Below are positions 22,751-33,907 of a DNA stretch of 64,000 bases, one piece after another. The notes under the pieces were generated by a model. That model did not search any database. It was not told the origin of the DNA and saw only the letters and a program-made list of their open reading frames with translations. Every line of letters begins with the position of its first letter. Position 1 is the first letter of the stretch. This DNA is from Hyalella azteca (taxonomy: Eukaryota; Arthropoda; Malacostraca; Amphipoda; Hyalellidae). The position numbers and the translations under genes are program-made. The DNA is taken from NCBI RefSeq assembly GCF_000764305.2, contig NW_025939155.1, forward strand, positions 1-64,000, read 5' to 3'.

Positions 22751-22936
22751 ATGGCGACATTAAAAACTGTACTCGCTAGATGCTATAATGTCGGTGAAGA
22801 GCGGATTAATAAATTATTGGGTCGGAAAGTACTGCCACACTCAGCGCTCTACCAACGCATTGATCGCGCCATGCAAGACGCTCGTGTGGAGTTGATCGTG
22901 CTGAGCACTGCGTCCGTGCAGACTTCTTTTAAATGA
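22751..22936 (+). CDS. 61-codon ATG open frame, unrecognised
   Basis: A true ATG opens a frame of varied composition (begins MATLKTVLARCYNVGEER, contains LLGRKVLPHSALYQRIDRAM) ending at TGA. It is less AT-rich than its flanks, the usual look of coding sequence, but it has no family match, no clear splice sites and no neighbours to support it. Confidence 0.22.
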   Translation: MATLKTVLARCYNVGEERINKLLGRKVLPHSALYQRIDRAMQDARVELIVLSTASVQTSFK

Positions 22937-23536
22937 AAAATATCATTCAACAATTTAATCCAGGACGCAAAAATGGAGCTGTATATTTTCAATGGCTAGA
23001 GGCTCGTTTTGATTGTCACGGTCTTTGCAGCCTGGAATTACGCCTAATGTTTTCTATAACGGGAGTTGAATGGGAGACTGAGTGGCAATAACCAATTAAT
23101 ATTTTGAAATATTTAAGCAATTCGCTTCATCAAGTCAAGAATAAGTCGGCGCGAGAAGCTTGTACTCAGCGGCCAACAGGTTTCAACAATTTTAAGTCAC
23201 GGCATAATATCGTCTCGTTGAGGAAGCATTGAATGTGCTGTCATTGAGTGAGATTTTTCAACTAACATTAAGTGAAAGTTGTCTACTTCCTATCTAAAAA
23301 TTATCATATAATGATGGAGGAGCATCAAAAGCAGGATAAAAATTATGGTATGAACAACTCTTCTCCACAAAACTTGATAAACGTTATGGATTTGAGTTAA
23401 ACGAGTTTGTGAAGAATTGCTGGCTAACGCAGTTTCCAGGCTTCCCGCAATTTCACTTTCATCCAACGATTGATTTCCTGCGTAGGCATCAATGCTCTTT
23501 AGGCTGCTCCAGTGGCGGCTCTCTAAGCGCTAACAA
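22937..23536. other. no gene recognised
   Basis: Nothing recognised before the 9-bp array. Confidence 0.35.
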
Positions 23537-24060
23537 GTGGCACTCATGGCGCTCACGACACTCTTGACGCATGCGACACTCGTGGCACTCGTGGCACTCG
23601 CGGCACTCTTGACGCATGCGACACTCGTGGCACTCATGGTACTCATGACGCTTGTGTCACTCGCGACACTCAGGATGCATGTGGCATTCGTGGAATTCGT
23701 GACAATTGTGGCACTTGACCCTCGTGACAATCGCGACACTCGTGATGCATGTGGCATTCGTGGCACTCGTTACACTCGAGATACTCGTGATGTATGCGGC
23801 ACTCGTGGCATTCGTGGCATTCGTGGCATTCATGACAATCGTGACACTCGTGACGGTTGTTACACTCGTGGCACTTGTGGCATTCGTGACAAGCGTGACA
23901 CTGGCGACACCCGTCGCACTGGTGACACTCGTTGTACTCGTGGCACTCGTGGCACTCGCGTCACTCGTGGCACTGGCGACACTCGTGACGGTTGTGACAC
24001 TCGTGGCACTTGTGGCATTCGTGACAAGCGTGGCACTCGTGATGATCGAGGCACTCCAGT
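23537..24060. repeat. 9-bp minisatellite (ACTCGTGGC/ACTCGTGAC)
   Basis: Dozens of GTGGCACTC / GTGACACTC / GTGGCATTC units. The unit is a multiple of three and lacks stops in several frames, so overlapping frames of 160-182 codons appear on both strands (GTRGTRDT-like and TSATSVT-like). They are repeat translations. Confidence 0.95.
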
Positions 24061-24869
24061 GCACGATATCCGAGGGTGAAGTTCTCCTCTGTAGACCCAC
24101 CCCGCACCACTTGAGGTGGAGGGCGGGGCCTCCCCCCTCCATGGGGGGGCATGGAAGAGAGCTGGAGCAGACGTCAGTCTTGCAGCGACGTCAGACGCGG
24201 GAGTGTTGCATTCGTGGTACGTCCGTGAAATATTCCTCAGCCATCATCCTTTAGCCAATATTTCATACCCTAAAGACAATCACGACGTTTTTATTTAACT
24301 GCTATAAAAGCAATCTCCAGACACACACCATTAAAGCTGCTAGAATAACCTTCGGAGAGAACTAGCCTGGCAATCGTGCAACATAGGACTGATTGCAAGA
24401 GATTGAGACTCGGAGTTGCTCCAAAAAGTTTCAACATCCATAAAAGGAAGATCAAGGCGCTTGGGATCGCCCAAGAAACTACGGAACACTCGCCCCGGAA
24501 CATCAAATTGTCTGCCAAGACTGATGGGCCCCGGCGACAAGAGTGCCTAAGGGAGAGGTTAGTTTAATATTATGTCTTATCTTAACGTTTATTCATGATG
24601 GTTCTCTATTATCTGAGTTTGTTTAACGTATCAGTCAGCGCTTTTATTTTTTTAAGAAAGGTTTTTAGATAGTTTGGGGCTCATATTATTTAATGACGTT
24701 AACATGACGTTAACATTTAATGTTAACAGATGCCATTTTCAGAAATAATAAATATTATAATCTAATGAAATGATTTTGTAAATTGCTTTATAAAACAATT
24801 TGTAAATTGTTAAATAAGTTCATTATCTCGCTTGATGAACTTACATCATTAATGAAGTAGTGAACGCAG
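24061..24869. other. no gene recognised; weak exon-like frame 24349-24567
   Basis: A 72-codon plus frame without ATG (24349-24567) overlaps a GAG|GTTAGT donor-like site at 24558. I recognise no family. A GGAGGGCGGGGCC...GGGGGGG GC-rich patch lies near 24118-24150. Confidence 0.25.
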
Positions 24870-25199
24870 AGCCTCACTTGCGCTGTGCCACATGGCCTCA
24901 CTTGCGCCGTGCCTTATGGCCTCACTTGCGCCATGTCACATGGCCTCACTTGCGCCGTGCCACATGGCCTCACTTGCGCCTAGCCACATGGCCTCACTTG
25001 CGCCTAGCCACATGGCCTCACTTGCGCCGTGCCACATGGCCTCACATGCGCCTAGCCACGTGGCCTCACATGCGCCTTGCCACATGGCCTCACATGCGCC
25101 TTGCCACATGGCCTCATATGCGCCTTGCCACATGGCCTCACATGCGCCTTGCCACATGGCCTCACATGCGCCTTGCCACATGGCCTCACATGCACCGTG
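24870..25199. repeat. 24-bp minisatellite, about 14 units
   Basis: Unit GCCTCAC(T/A)TGCGCC followed by NNGCCACATG. The first seven units have CACTTGCG and the last seven have CACATGCG or CATATGCG, so the two variants are segregated. Confidence 0.95.
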
Positions 25200-26264
25200 A
25201 GGACTAAATATCTTGTAGATGACAACATATCAATTTATTTGTTTTCTATATTGGAATTTGACAAAAAATTTCGTTGTGTCGCTCTGAATTCAGTTAGGGT
25301 TAGATAACCCATGGTTATATGATCGTAGCATATATAATACAAGAATATTATTATATTACATTATTATTTTTCTTGTTATTATATATAATTTTTCTATATT
25401 TATATTTGGTTATACTATGCTTTTAATTATATTATTAGTTTATCTTATCATAGACTAATGCTTAGGCTGTACTAGGAAATAATATTAAATTAGTTGACCT
25501 TGTCAGCAAGGGCTGCTCCAGACAGCACTCGCAATACAAAAAGACGAAATTATGATTATGCTTATGGGGGAATTAGGATTATGATTAAGGAAAATTAATG
25601 TAAAATTTTGGTTGATTTGAACATAAAATTAGGATATTTTTCAATCTAGATTCATCGTTGGAAACACTGGAAAAATTTATCGTGTTTCGTCTGCCCATAA
25701 AATATCATACTCTTCTGGGTTGGAGAGATGAATCATATGAATGTCTTTCAGTGAAGTTTCATTGGATGTGTTTTATTAGTTAGTCTTGAAGAAATTGTTG
25801 CTCAAAAAATACATTTCGCTTGAAACTTTGGGTCGAATTACAAGAAACATAAACTCCTCTCTTGATCGAGGAAGCTCTGGAGATGATCCAAAAATGAATG
25901 CAATGGCAAAGTTAATGCAATGACGCCTATCACTATTTTTTAGAATTTTACGCATCTTTATCTGAGAGTTGCTATCCCGGCTACAAAAGTTCTATTCTTC
26001 GAAGAGCAAACGACAAAGAGTCATGGAGGGGAGGAGGAGAGAAGTGAAGGGGTAGCCATGAATGTGGCTATTATGCTGCCTTTACCAATAAAGGTTTTTC
26101 TGGCCCAGACCTTCAGCAAATTGCTGGGCGGCTCACATGGACCAAGTTGTTCTCCAGATAACCTTCAATTTCATGAAGGTTTTGTAGTCCTGATCTCACT
26201 TCAATTGAATGAATCTTTAAGAAGTTCGGAAACTTCGTTTATATGTTACACGAAAAAATGATAA
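25200..26264. other. no gene recognised
   Basis: AT-rich, with a purine run near 26022-26045. The short frame at 26058-26261 is unrecognised. Confidence 0.4.
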
Positions 26265-26396
26265 TCAGAACAACAACAATAACAGGACAGGCACAAACAA
26301 CAACAATAACAGGACAGGCACAAACAACAACAATAACAGGACAGGCACAAACAGCAACAATAACAGGACAGGCACAAACAGCAACAATAACAGGAC
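26265..26396. repeat. 27-bp minisatellite, about 5 units
   Basis: Unit contains ATAACAGGACAGGCACAAAC plus CAACA. It runs directly into an adaptor. Confidence 0.93.
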
Positions 26397-26434
26397 CTGT
26401 CTCTTATACACATCTAGATGTGTATAAGAGACAG
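26397..26434. other. Nextera/Tn5 adaptor junction 2 (two mosaic ends head to head)
   Basis: A complete 38-bp palindrome of two 19-base mosaic ends, the mate-pair circularisation junction. It translates as VSYTHLDVYKRQ, a well-known contaminant peptide. Confidence 0.99.
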
Positions 26435-26570
26435 AGCGTGACAGTAGCCGTACAGTAAAGCGTTCATAAGCGTGGCAGTAGCCGTACAGTAAAGCGTTCA
26501 TAAGCGCTGCAGTAGCCGTACAGTAAAGCGTTCATAAGCATGGCAGTAGCCGTACAGTAAAGCGTTCCTA
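26435..26570. repeat. 34-bp minisatellite, 4 units
   Basis: Unit contains GCAGTAGCCGTACAGTAAAG. It starts immediately after the adaptor and is unrelated to the array on the other side. Confidence 0.93.
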
Positions 26571-27525
26571 AACTTGTAAAGCACTCGCGCATATTGCTGT
26601 GCTGGCGCGCCTCTCTTCGATCTGTATGCCCAACATGGCTACAACATGTCAATATTTCTCGAAAAATTCCGACAATATCCGTAGTTCTTTGATATCAAAA
26701 ACGGCTCAACTTGTATGCAATATTTTTCGAGGTTCTATGCAAACATGTTTTCCTAGAAATAACATGTCATATCTTTTACAGTATATTTTCATATTCACGA
26801 CATAATGATATGAAGAACTAAATGATCTGCTGCGCTGTCATTGTAAGCCGATCGCCTTCTTTTTGTCATGAGAGCGGATGGACTTCATTTCAGGAATGTT
26901 CGCCCCAGCTGGCAAGCTCTCAACTAATTTCCTCTTCTCATTTTGAGGCTTTGCAGGCAGCAAGACATGGTGTGGCTGGCTGTCTGACTGCTCTTCTCCC
27001 GACGACCTTTTAATTCCAGAAAGTGCTGCTCTCCGGCCTCTTTGTTAAGAGCGCCTTTTCGAGCTGTGCAGTGAAGGTTCAAGAACTTCTGTAATGGTTA
27101 CAATTTTTTTAACTCCACATTGAAAAATTTGTTTTGCTGAAAAAAAAAGGATTATCATTTCATATGATGGATTTGTATAAAACTTCATTAATAATGAGTG
27201 TCGTATCGAGTCAATATTTGCAACTAGGCAGAGGTTTTCCTTCTGATAGCAGCTCCAGAATTATTTATTATATTTATAGACAATTAATAATTGTTCCATA
27301 TGGAGTTCTATTAGCAATGAGATTTAACAATTTTTTAGGATGTTTTACAGACAATTTTTCTCACCCGATAGATGTTTCGCTTGATTTTTAATTATTAAAA
27401 TGAGGTCAAATGCGGTTTAATATGCAAAGACATTGCAATACATAAGGCAGTGAATCGCTCTGACAGTGTTGATTGCCAAAGCGACTTCTGGCTAAGCATG
27501 CATTCGGTACTGAACGCGAAGCTTA
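26571..27525. other. no gene recognised
   Basis: Frames at 26822-27013 and 27134-27391 are unrecognised. Confidence 0.35.
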
Positions 27526-28122
27526 ACGACTGTATGGTAAACTATACACGGCGCGAACTGTGCATGTCGTGGACTGTACACGGCGTGAACTGTGCGTGTC
27601 GTGGACTGTACATGGCGTGAACTGTACATGACGTGAACTGAGCATGACGTGAACTGTGCATGACGTGAACTGCGAATGAAGCAGTTCACGACATGAAGTG
27701 AACTGGACCTGAAGTGAACTGTACATGAAGTGAACTGTACATGACGTGAACTGAGCATGACGTGAACTGCGAATGGCGTGAACTGCGAATGAAGCAGTTC
27801 ACGATATGAAGTAAACAGTACATTAAGTGAACTGTGCATGAAGTGAACTGTATATGAAGTGAACTGCACATGACGTGAACGGTAGATGAGGTGAACTGTA
27901 CATGTCGTGAACTGTGCATGACGTGAACTGTACATGACAAGAACTGTACACGACGTGAACTGTACATGTCGTGAACTTTACATGTCGTGAACTGTACATG
28001 ACGTGAACTGTGCATGACAAGAACTGTACACGACGTGAACTGTACATGTCGTGAACTTTGCATGTCGTGAACTGTACATGACGTGAACTGTGCATGACCT
28101 GAACTGTGCATGACGTGAACTG
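27526..28122. repeat. 16-bp minisatellite, about 37 units
   Basis: Unit GTGAACTGTACATGAC with frequent TACATG/GCATG and ACG/TCG variants. A 16-base unit gives minus-strand frames with a 16-residue period (VHVMYSSRHVQFTSCT). At 27676-27810 a longer block containing GCGAATGAAGCAGTTCACGA is duplicated, showing higher-order structure. Confidence 0.95.
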
Positions 28123-28150
28123 TACACATCTAGATGTGTATAAGAGACAG
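28123..28150. other. Nextera/Tn5 adaptor remnant 3
   Basis: TACACATCT plus the mosaic end AGATGTGTATAAGAGACAG (28132-28150), between two unrelated arrays. Confidence 0.98.
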
Positions 28151-28290
28151 GTGGTGAGGCAGGCGCAATGGTGAGGGGCGCAGTGGTGAGGCAGGCGCAG
28201 TGGTGAGGCAGGCGCAGTGGTGAGGCAGGCGCAGTGGTGAGGCAGGCACAGTGGTGAGGCAGGCGCAGTGGTGAGGCTGGAGCAGTGATT
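28151..28290. repeat. 17-bp minisatellite, about 8 units
   Basis: Same unit as 8686-8755 (AGGCAGGCGCAGTGGTG). It starts immediately after the adaptor. Confidence 0.93.
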
Positions 28291-28783
28291 GCACTAAACG
28301 GCTGCGCGGCTTAGGAGAGCAATTCGACGTGCATTAGGAGGAGATTGCACATCAATTCGATGACTTTGGGCTTTAATTTTTTACCCAATTTTTGAAGATG
28401 AATTTTTTCCGATAAAGTTATTCACGCATATATCTTGCTCTACAATGGGAGAAGTATGAGATGAACAATTTTTAAAACTCATTTGGCATCAACAAAGTTC
28501 CTTGATGAAGCGTGGAACGGCTCTTTGTCACACATGGTAATTTCCACAAAAAAAAGAAAAAAATAATAATAAATAAACAATTTCTCCATGAAATCTCGCA
28601 CATACATTTAAACATTTTTAATTACAATATTTTATTTGTTTATATTTTTATATTTGGAACCGCACTAGCGCCCTCATGCGAGATTAGAGATAAGCAATCT
28701 CGTGTATCGTCATCAAATTCACATGACGAATGAAATTCCAAGCATCTTCCGACTCACCGAAATCGTTTCGCCAGGCGAGGCAG
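28291..28783. other. no gene recognised
   Basis: An A-rich run at 28548-28580 (AAAAAAAGAAAAAAATAATAATAAA). Nothing else. Confidence 0.4.
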
Positions 28784-29440
28784 CGTGAGACCCGAAATGA
28801 GACGCGGCCTGAGACGCGGCCAGAGACGCGGCCGGAGACGAGGCCTGAGACGCGGCCAGAGACGTGGCCAGAGACGCGGCCAGAGACGCGACCAGAGACG
28901 CGGCCTGAGACGTGGCCTGAGACGTGGCCTGAGACGCGACCAGAGACGCGGCCAGAGACGCGGCCAGAGACGTGGCCTGAGACGCGGCCTGAGACGCGGC
29001 CTGAGACGCGGCCAGAGACGCGACCAGAGACGATGCCTGAGACGCGGCCTGAGACGCGGCCAGAGACGTGGCCTGAGACGCGGCATGAGACGCGGCATGA
29101 GACGCGGCCTGAGACTCGGCCAGAGACGCGGCCAGAGACGCGGCTAGAGACGCGGCCAGAAACTTGGCCTGAGACGTGGCCTGAGACGCGGCCTGAGACG
29201 CGGCCTGAGACGCGGCCAGAGACGCGGCCAGAGACGTGGCCTGAGACGCGGCCTGAGACGCGGCCTGAGACGCGGAATGAGACGCGGCATGAGACGCGGC
29301 CTGAGACTCGGCCAGAGACGTGGCCTGAGACGTGGCCTGAGACGCGGCCTGAGACTCGGCCAGAGACGTGGCCTGAGACGTGGCCTGAGACGCGGCCTGA
29401 GACGCGGCCAGAGACGCGGCCAGAGACGTGGCCAAAGACG
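28784..29440. repeat. 12-bp CpG-rich minisatellite, about 55 units
   Basis: Unit GAGACGCGGCCT or GAGACGCGGCCA, with CGTGG and CGACC variants. The unit length is a multiple of three and contains stops in only one plus frame, so long frames (239 to 272 codons) arise on both strands, reading RPET, RRGQ/RRGL, GRVS and ASLA/ASQA. They are artefacts of the repeat. It stands out as a CpG-dense island in AT-rich DNA. Confidence 0.96.
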
Positions 29441-30607
29441 GGAAACTGACCTCTGGCAATATCCCCAACCCTAACACTTGTTGTAAGAGTTGTAAGAACC
29501 ACTCGATCAGCTCCACGAAACTAACCCCAAGTCCGATGAAACATCCAAGATTGGCAAAGTTTCCGCAAGCAACGAATCTTTACTTAAGTTAGCCCTCGCC
29601 AGAGGAGGCTTTCGATAACTTCTTGGATCAGGTTGAGTCAAAGGACCGAGTTGACTGGCAAAACATCGTCCAGTCAAGCGATCTTCTGATATTGTCCGCA
29701 TGAAGTTACGAAATATCAAATCACGAAAGAAGAAAAGTTAAGTTAAAGTATTGTTTTGTGTTATTAATTCTGTCGAAGTTACTGCTCGTTAGACAATTTT
29801 ACACAGCCGTGATGTGAATTTAGACTAAAGCTGTTTCTAAAATGTATATTACAAACCATAGAAGGTTAAGGTAATGTTTGACGGCTGGTTTCCCAGATTT
29901 AAATGAAAAAGGTAAACCTACAGATGGGCTTTTTAAATAACTCAATTTATACTGATTGTTTCAAATAATTATTAAATCTTGCTTATGTTAACAGGTTTAA
30001 GAATATCTCTCATCGAATTGATTCCAAGATAAAAAAAGGCGCGTAATCAAAATAGATGATGTAGAAACAGAACTCCAGAGTCTGATCATCTAGTTAAATC
30101 AGGCTTACTTTAGAGCAGTACAGTATACCGTCAAATCGCTAATGTCGCCTCCAAAGACGCCAGACGTTTAGCGTAATCGAGAATGCGTTCAAACGACATC
30201 GTGATGGCACTTCAATAACCTTCCTAAAACGGGCGACTTCCTTTAATTGTTCTCGTAAATTTTGATGACAGCTGCAATTCCTCAAAACCCGTCAGCCCGT
30301 AGCCTTGGGTTTGACTTCCAACGAACGCTTCGGATACTTCCACCATCATCAGAAAGCATCAGAATTCCGGTTTTGCTTGGGATTCTTCCAATAATTTTAT
30401 GACACTCCCTCGATGAAAAATGTTAAATTTTTTAAAGTTCTTATTTATAGTCAGAGTTGGAATATTTTCATCTATCAACTACCCACTAGGCGCACTAATA
30501 TCCACAAAAATATTACACTCTGCAAATACATGAAGTTTCGCACGGTCACCTCTTGTCTCTCATGTTCACAATGAGCAAAAGTTTCCCGAAACCTCCATTT
30601 TCCTTAG
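29441..30607. other. no gene recognised
   Basis: Nothing recognised except the start of a weak exon-like frame on the plus strand (open from 30534). Confidence 0.35.
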
Positions 30608-30860
30608 CCAATACATACAAAGGATCTCACTTGAAAATCTCAATAGATGTTTTTGGGAACACGCTGGAATTCCAATAATCGTTCTCAGAGAACACAAGGC
30701 CAGCGCGACTGCCAAGCACATGAGCAAGGAAAGACTTGCCCAGTCACATCCTCGCTTAGCATTCATTGGCGGGAGGCTGCGTGCGCTGGCGATTCAAAAT
30801 AGGTTCTGGTGTTGTGGACCGGTCATTGCTTTCCGATACCAGCCTGACCAGAATACCTAA
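30608..30860 (+). CDS. candidate exon, unrecognised
   Basis: A plus frame is open for 108 codons (30534-30857, TAA at 30858). Inside it, CCTCCATTTTCCTTAG at 30592-30607 is a good 3' splice-like site. The following codons are varied and well balanced (ENLNRCFWEHAGIPIIVLRE, then KHMSKERLAQSHPRLAFIGG). No 5' splice site is clear and I do not recognise the protein. A chance frame is possible. Confidence 0.22.
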
Positions 30861-31973
30861 TTGCTTCTTCTTCGCCGTTCTCTGTGGGGAGGCTGACATT
30901 AGACCAGGCCACTGTGCCAGGCTGGCTTTTACGTTTATGGATATGAAATATTATTCTTTCATCTTCTAGTTTTTTCAGAGCTCACATGAAAAAATTCTCG
31001 CTGTCTTGCTTCGGAAGCAATGACTCGATATTCGGATTTAAGAAGCAAAGGTCAGTCATTATCCGAATGGTCAACCAGTGGTAGGTTATTATTTATAACC
31101 TGAACTTTGATAACGTATGATTGTACAGTAATGCACAGTGAAATCACGTAAAATTAGTAATTATTTTAAAAAAATATGTATTTTTAGTAACCCTTCTTTC
31201 CTGACTACGTCAAATTGATCCTTTCTTACAGGAGTTAGTTTAGTCCGGGGGAGGGGGGCGCAGCCGTATGCCACAAATTTTACTCTTAAATAAGCCCCGG
31301 AGCCAACGCCTAGCTACACCATGCATTAACTTTACTCAGCCTCAGAACTAGAAGCCGTAGACTACGCTTGAACTCCGTAATCCAGACAAGCGACACACTG
31401 CCGAAAGATAATAGCGCCGTAGGCCTTCAGCCAATGCTTAAGCATGCTCGCTCATAAGCAGGCAGTTCCCCATCCGGCTGTACCTACTCTGACATAACCT
31501 CTTTTGGCCTAACCTATTCACGCTGTACCGGTTCACAACCTTCTTGCAGCCAATGACTGGCTCTACCAGCACACTTGGACCGTCTTTTTAACTCCTTGCA
31601 GCCAATGAGGTTAGGTTAGGTCCGCTCAGGTTTGTTTTGGGTGGAGAAAGGTTGCAGCTCGTATAGGTTAGGCCTGAAGAGGTTAGGTCGGATGAGGTTT
31701 GGCCAGGTGCAGTATAGCCATCATCAGCCATGTTTACCTTTGACAGGCTTATTTGGGGCTGTGGACATCCGGCGCTATGGCTTTGAGCACTTGACTTCAT
31801 AGCCATAGGTCGTTATGCACTCTAGCGTTCTTACCTATGGAAAGGGATATGAACTAAGTGTGAAGTTTGGCAAAGCTGGCCTCCGGCATGCGCTTCTGGT
31901 CCGGAAGGTGTTCGAGAGCGTTATGCTAGCAGCAGCAAAATTAGAGCAGTGAGCCGCGGGTTCGAGCCTAACC
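30861..31973. other. no gene recognised; short TTAGG-like block
   Basis: GGTTAGGTTAGG at 31611-31622 is followed by spaced GGTTAGG/ATGAGGTTTGG words to about 31705, a faint counterpart of the CCTAA array at the left end. CTTGCAGCCAATGA occurs twice (near 31542 and 31595). A GGTTCGAGCC box near 31959 gave no foldable tRNA. Confidence 0.35.
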
Positions 31974-32075
31974 AGATGTAGAATTTTGATGTAGAATGTA
32001 GAATAGCAGGTCGTTTACCAGATGTAGAATAGCACCAGATTTGAATATAAGATGTAGAATAGCAGGTCGTTTGAC
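31974..32075. repeat. short tandem duplication with AGATGTAGAATAGCAGGTCG
   Basis: AGATGTAGAATAGCAGGTCGTTT-type words occur two to three times in 100 bp. Confidence 0.7.
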
Positions 32076-32662
32076 TTATGTTAATAACTTTTATGTTCAG
32101 AAATTCTCCACTATATCTATTCTAATCGTAATTGTTAACGCATGCATGTAAGCCTTGTATAACTTGTGGTATAACTTGTTGCGTAGCCGATAAAAGTCAT
32201 GCAACATCGCTAACAGAAATAAACAAAATACAATAAGGAGGAGCGCGTATGTTTTGATGGGACTCTTCGAGGTCATAATTTCAAAAGAATATTATAGAGC
32301 TGGTAAAAATATTCGTCATTATTTTTAAATTTTTTTGATAAAAATTTTCTCAGCTTGAGAAATGCTCGCCGTGTAGAATTTGAGTGCGTATCAAAGATGC
32401 AATGATCCGAGCCAAAAAGACGCCTGAATCTCTCTTGAGCTCCTTACGGAGACTTCTCGAAACTTCTGCACGAACGACCCTAACTTTCCTATACCCAGAT
32501 CCCCCATTCGTCCAAGCCTCCAATCCTGTGCCTTAAAGTATCAACTCGTCTCAAAAAGTCTAATTTGAGCTTCCAAAGACCTATGACACAATGTCTCCTC
32601 TGCCTGGCACACATGACGCAAGACTTTTCTGTCCTCGTGTTCATCGCAGGATGCACATGCTC
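32076..32662. other. no gene recognised
   Basis: Nothing recognised. Confidence 0.35.
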
Positions 32663-32817
32663 TTTTTAGCGCATTTTCTGAAAAAATGTACTATTGTGCT
32701 CGCCATGTCCGTCCGTCTGTCTGTCCATCCGCGATTTCACGTTTTCGTCGACGAGAAAATGCGCTCTTGCTCTTTGTCACTCACTGCAGTACTGAGTTAT
32801 ATTTTTTTCTATCCTAA
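32663..32817 (+). mobile_element. MITE family, copy 1
   Basis: Begins TTTTTAGCGCATTTTCT and, 98 bp on, has AGAAAATGCGCT, forming 12-13-bp inverted ends. The core holds GCTCGCCATGTCCGTCCGTC with TGTC/CCGT repeats. A shared tail CACTCACTGCAGT...GAGTTATATTTTTTT follows. Similar copies lie at 36308-36462 and, reversed, at 53411-53550. Confidence 0.8.
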
Positions 32818-33163
32818 GCTAGGGCTTGATCAATTTCGTTCCAGGAACACAAATTAACTTCCTTCTGAACACAAAGTGAGCTTCGGCAGATGCTTCGAAT
32901 TTTCACATCCGTTTACTTGGTCTGTCTATGGACACGTTTGAGTTGAGTACAGTTTCCTTTAATTTGCTCTGAAGACTTCGGGTATGCAGGTAGCACACCT
33001 TCCTGGCCTTAGCACAACTGAGATTTTGGACACTTCACGTCCCTTTCAGCCCACTTCACTTTTAGATCACTTCACTAATGGATCACTTCACTTTCGGATC
33101 AATTTACTTTATGCACTTCCACCAGCCAGAGTGGCAGAAAATTTCAAAAAAGAATTGAGTTCA
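32818..33163. other. no gene recognised
   Basis: GATCACTTCACT occurs twice near 33064-33090 as a short direct repeat. Confidence 0.4.
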
Positions 33164-33330
33164 GTAGAGCACAGTAGAGTTCATTAGAGTACAGTAGAGT
33201 ATAAAAGAGTACAAAAGAGTACAGTAGAGTACAGTAGAGTACACAATAGAGTACAAAAGAGTACTAAAGAGTACAGTAGAGCACAGTAGAAAACAGTAGA
33301 GTACAGTAGAGTTCAGTAGAGTACAGTAAT
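33164..33330. repeat. 10-bp minisatellite (AGTAGAGTAC)
   Basis: About 16 units of AGTAGAGTAC / AAAAGAGTAC. Confidence 0.92.
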
Positions 33331-33732
33331 TTATTAACAAATTAAAAGGGTTACTTAATTCTGAAACACCCTGTATATATATAATATAACAAATAATGAT
33401 TTTTTCACGTTTAAATCTACTTAATTGGCTTCCACGTGTAGAGCTTTTTCATTGCCACTGACTTGCACTTTTGACTTTCATTGACTTTTGCATTAAATTT
33501 TTCTAGAGAAAGAAAATTTTTTGACCCTAATGCTTTTCGCCGTTAAAATGTTCCTACTTTGATTGAGTTTTCTTGGTCAGTAAAAGCGCAGTACTTGGTG
33601 AGTAGGAGCCAAGTTTTTGAAAAGATTTTGAGTGGATTTCCTCGAGGTGCTCCTAATTATCCAAGGCGACATAAATTTTCCACCTTAGGCCTCCGAAATC
33701 CCGAGGTCACAATTTGATTATGCGCAGTCCAG
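33331..33732. other. no gene recognised
   Basis: Nothing recognised before the candidate exon. Confidence 0.35.
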
Positions 33733-33907
33733 GTAAATGAAGTCAGAGCCGATAGCGGCGTAATCTCAACAGCCCGTCAAGAGGCCCGACTTGGCAAATT
33801 TTTGAGCAATCTGATAGGCCGCCTGGCGCTATCAGAAACGGATCGATCTGAAGCTTTAGCAAATGACGCCATCAGCGCGTGCGAGCAAAAATTTGCCTGC
33901 GATCCTG
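33733..33907 (+). CDS. candidate internal exon, unrecognised
   Basis: Preceded by TGCGCAGTCCAG (two possible AG acceptors at 33727 and 33732) and ended by CCTG|GTAAGG, a good 5' splice site (intron from 33908). One frame is open throughout, starting VNEVRADSGVIS and containing GKFLSNLIGRLALSETDRSE. Composition is balanced and the GC content higher than its flanks. Without a splice the frame would run on to a TAG at 34018. No family recognised. Confidence 0.27.

Noticed and set aside
23537..24254. Collagen- or RGT/RDT-like frames of 161-182 codons
   Set aside because: Translation of a 9-bp repeat on both strands; no Gly-X-Y pattern.
28684..29516. Frames of 239-272 codons
   Set aside because: Pure translations of a 12-bp repeat, open on both strands at once.
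31866..31970. tRNA or tRNA-derived SINE (A-box-like TGGCAAAGCTGG and GGTTCGAGCC)
   Set aside because: The two boxes are about 90 bp apart and no cloverleaf with a proper anticodon loop could be drawn.
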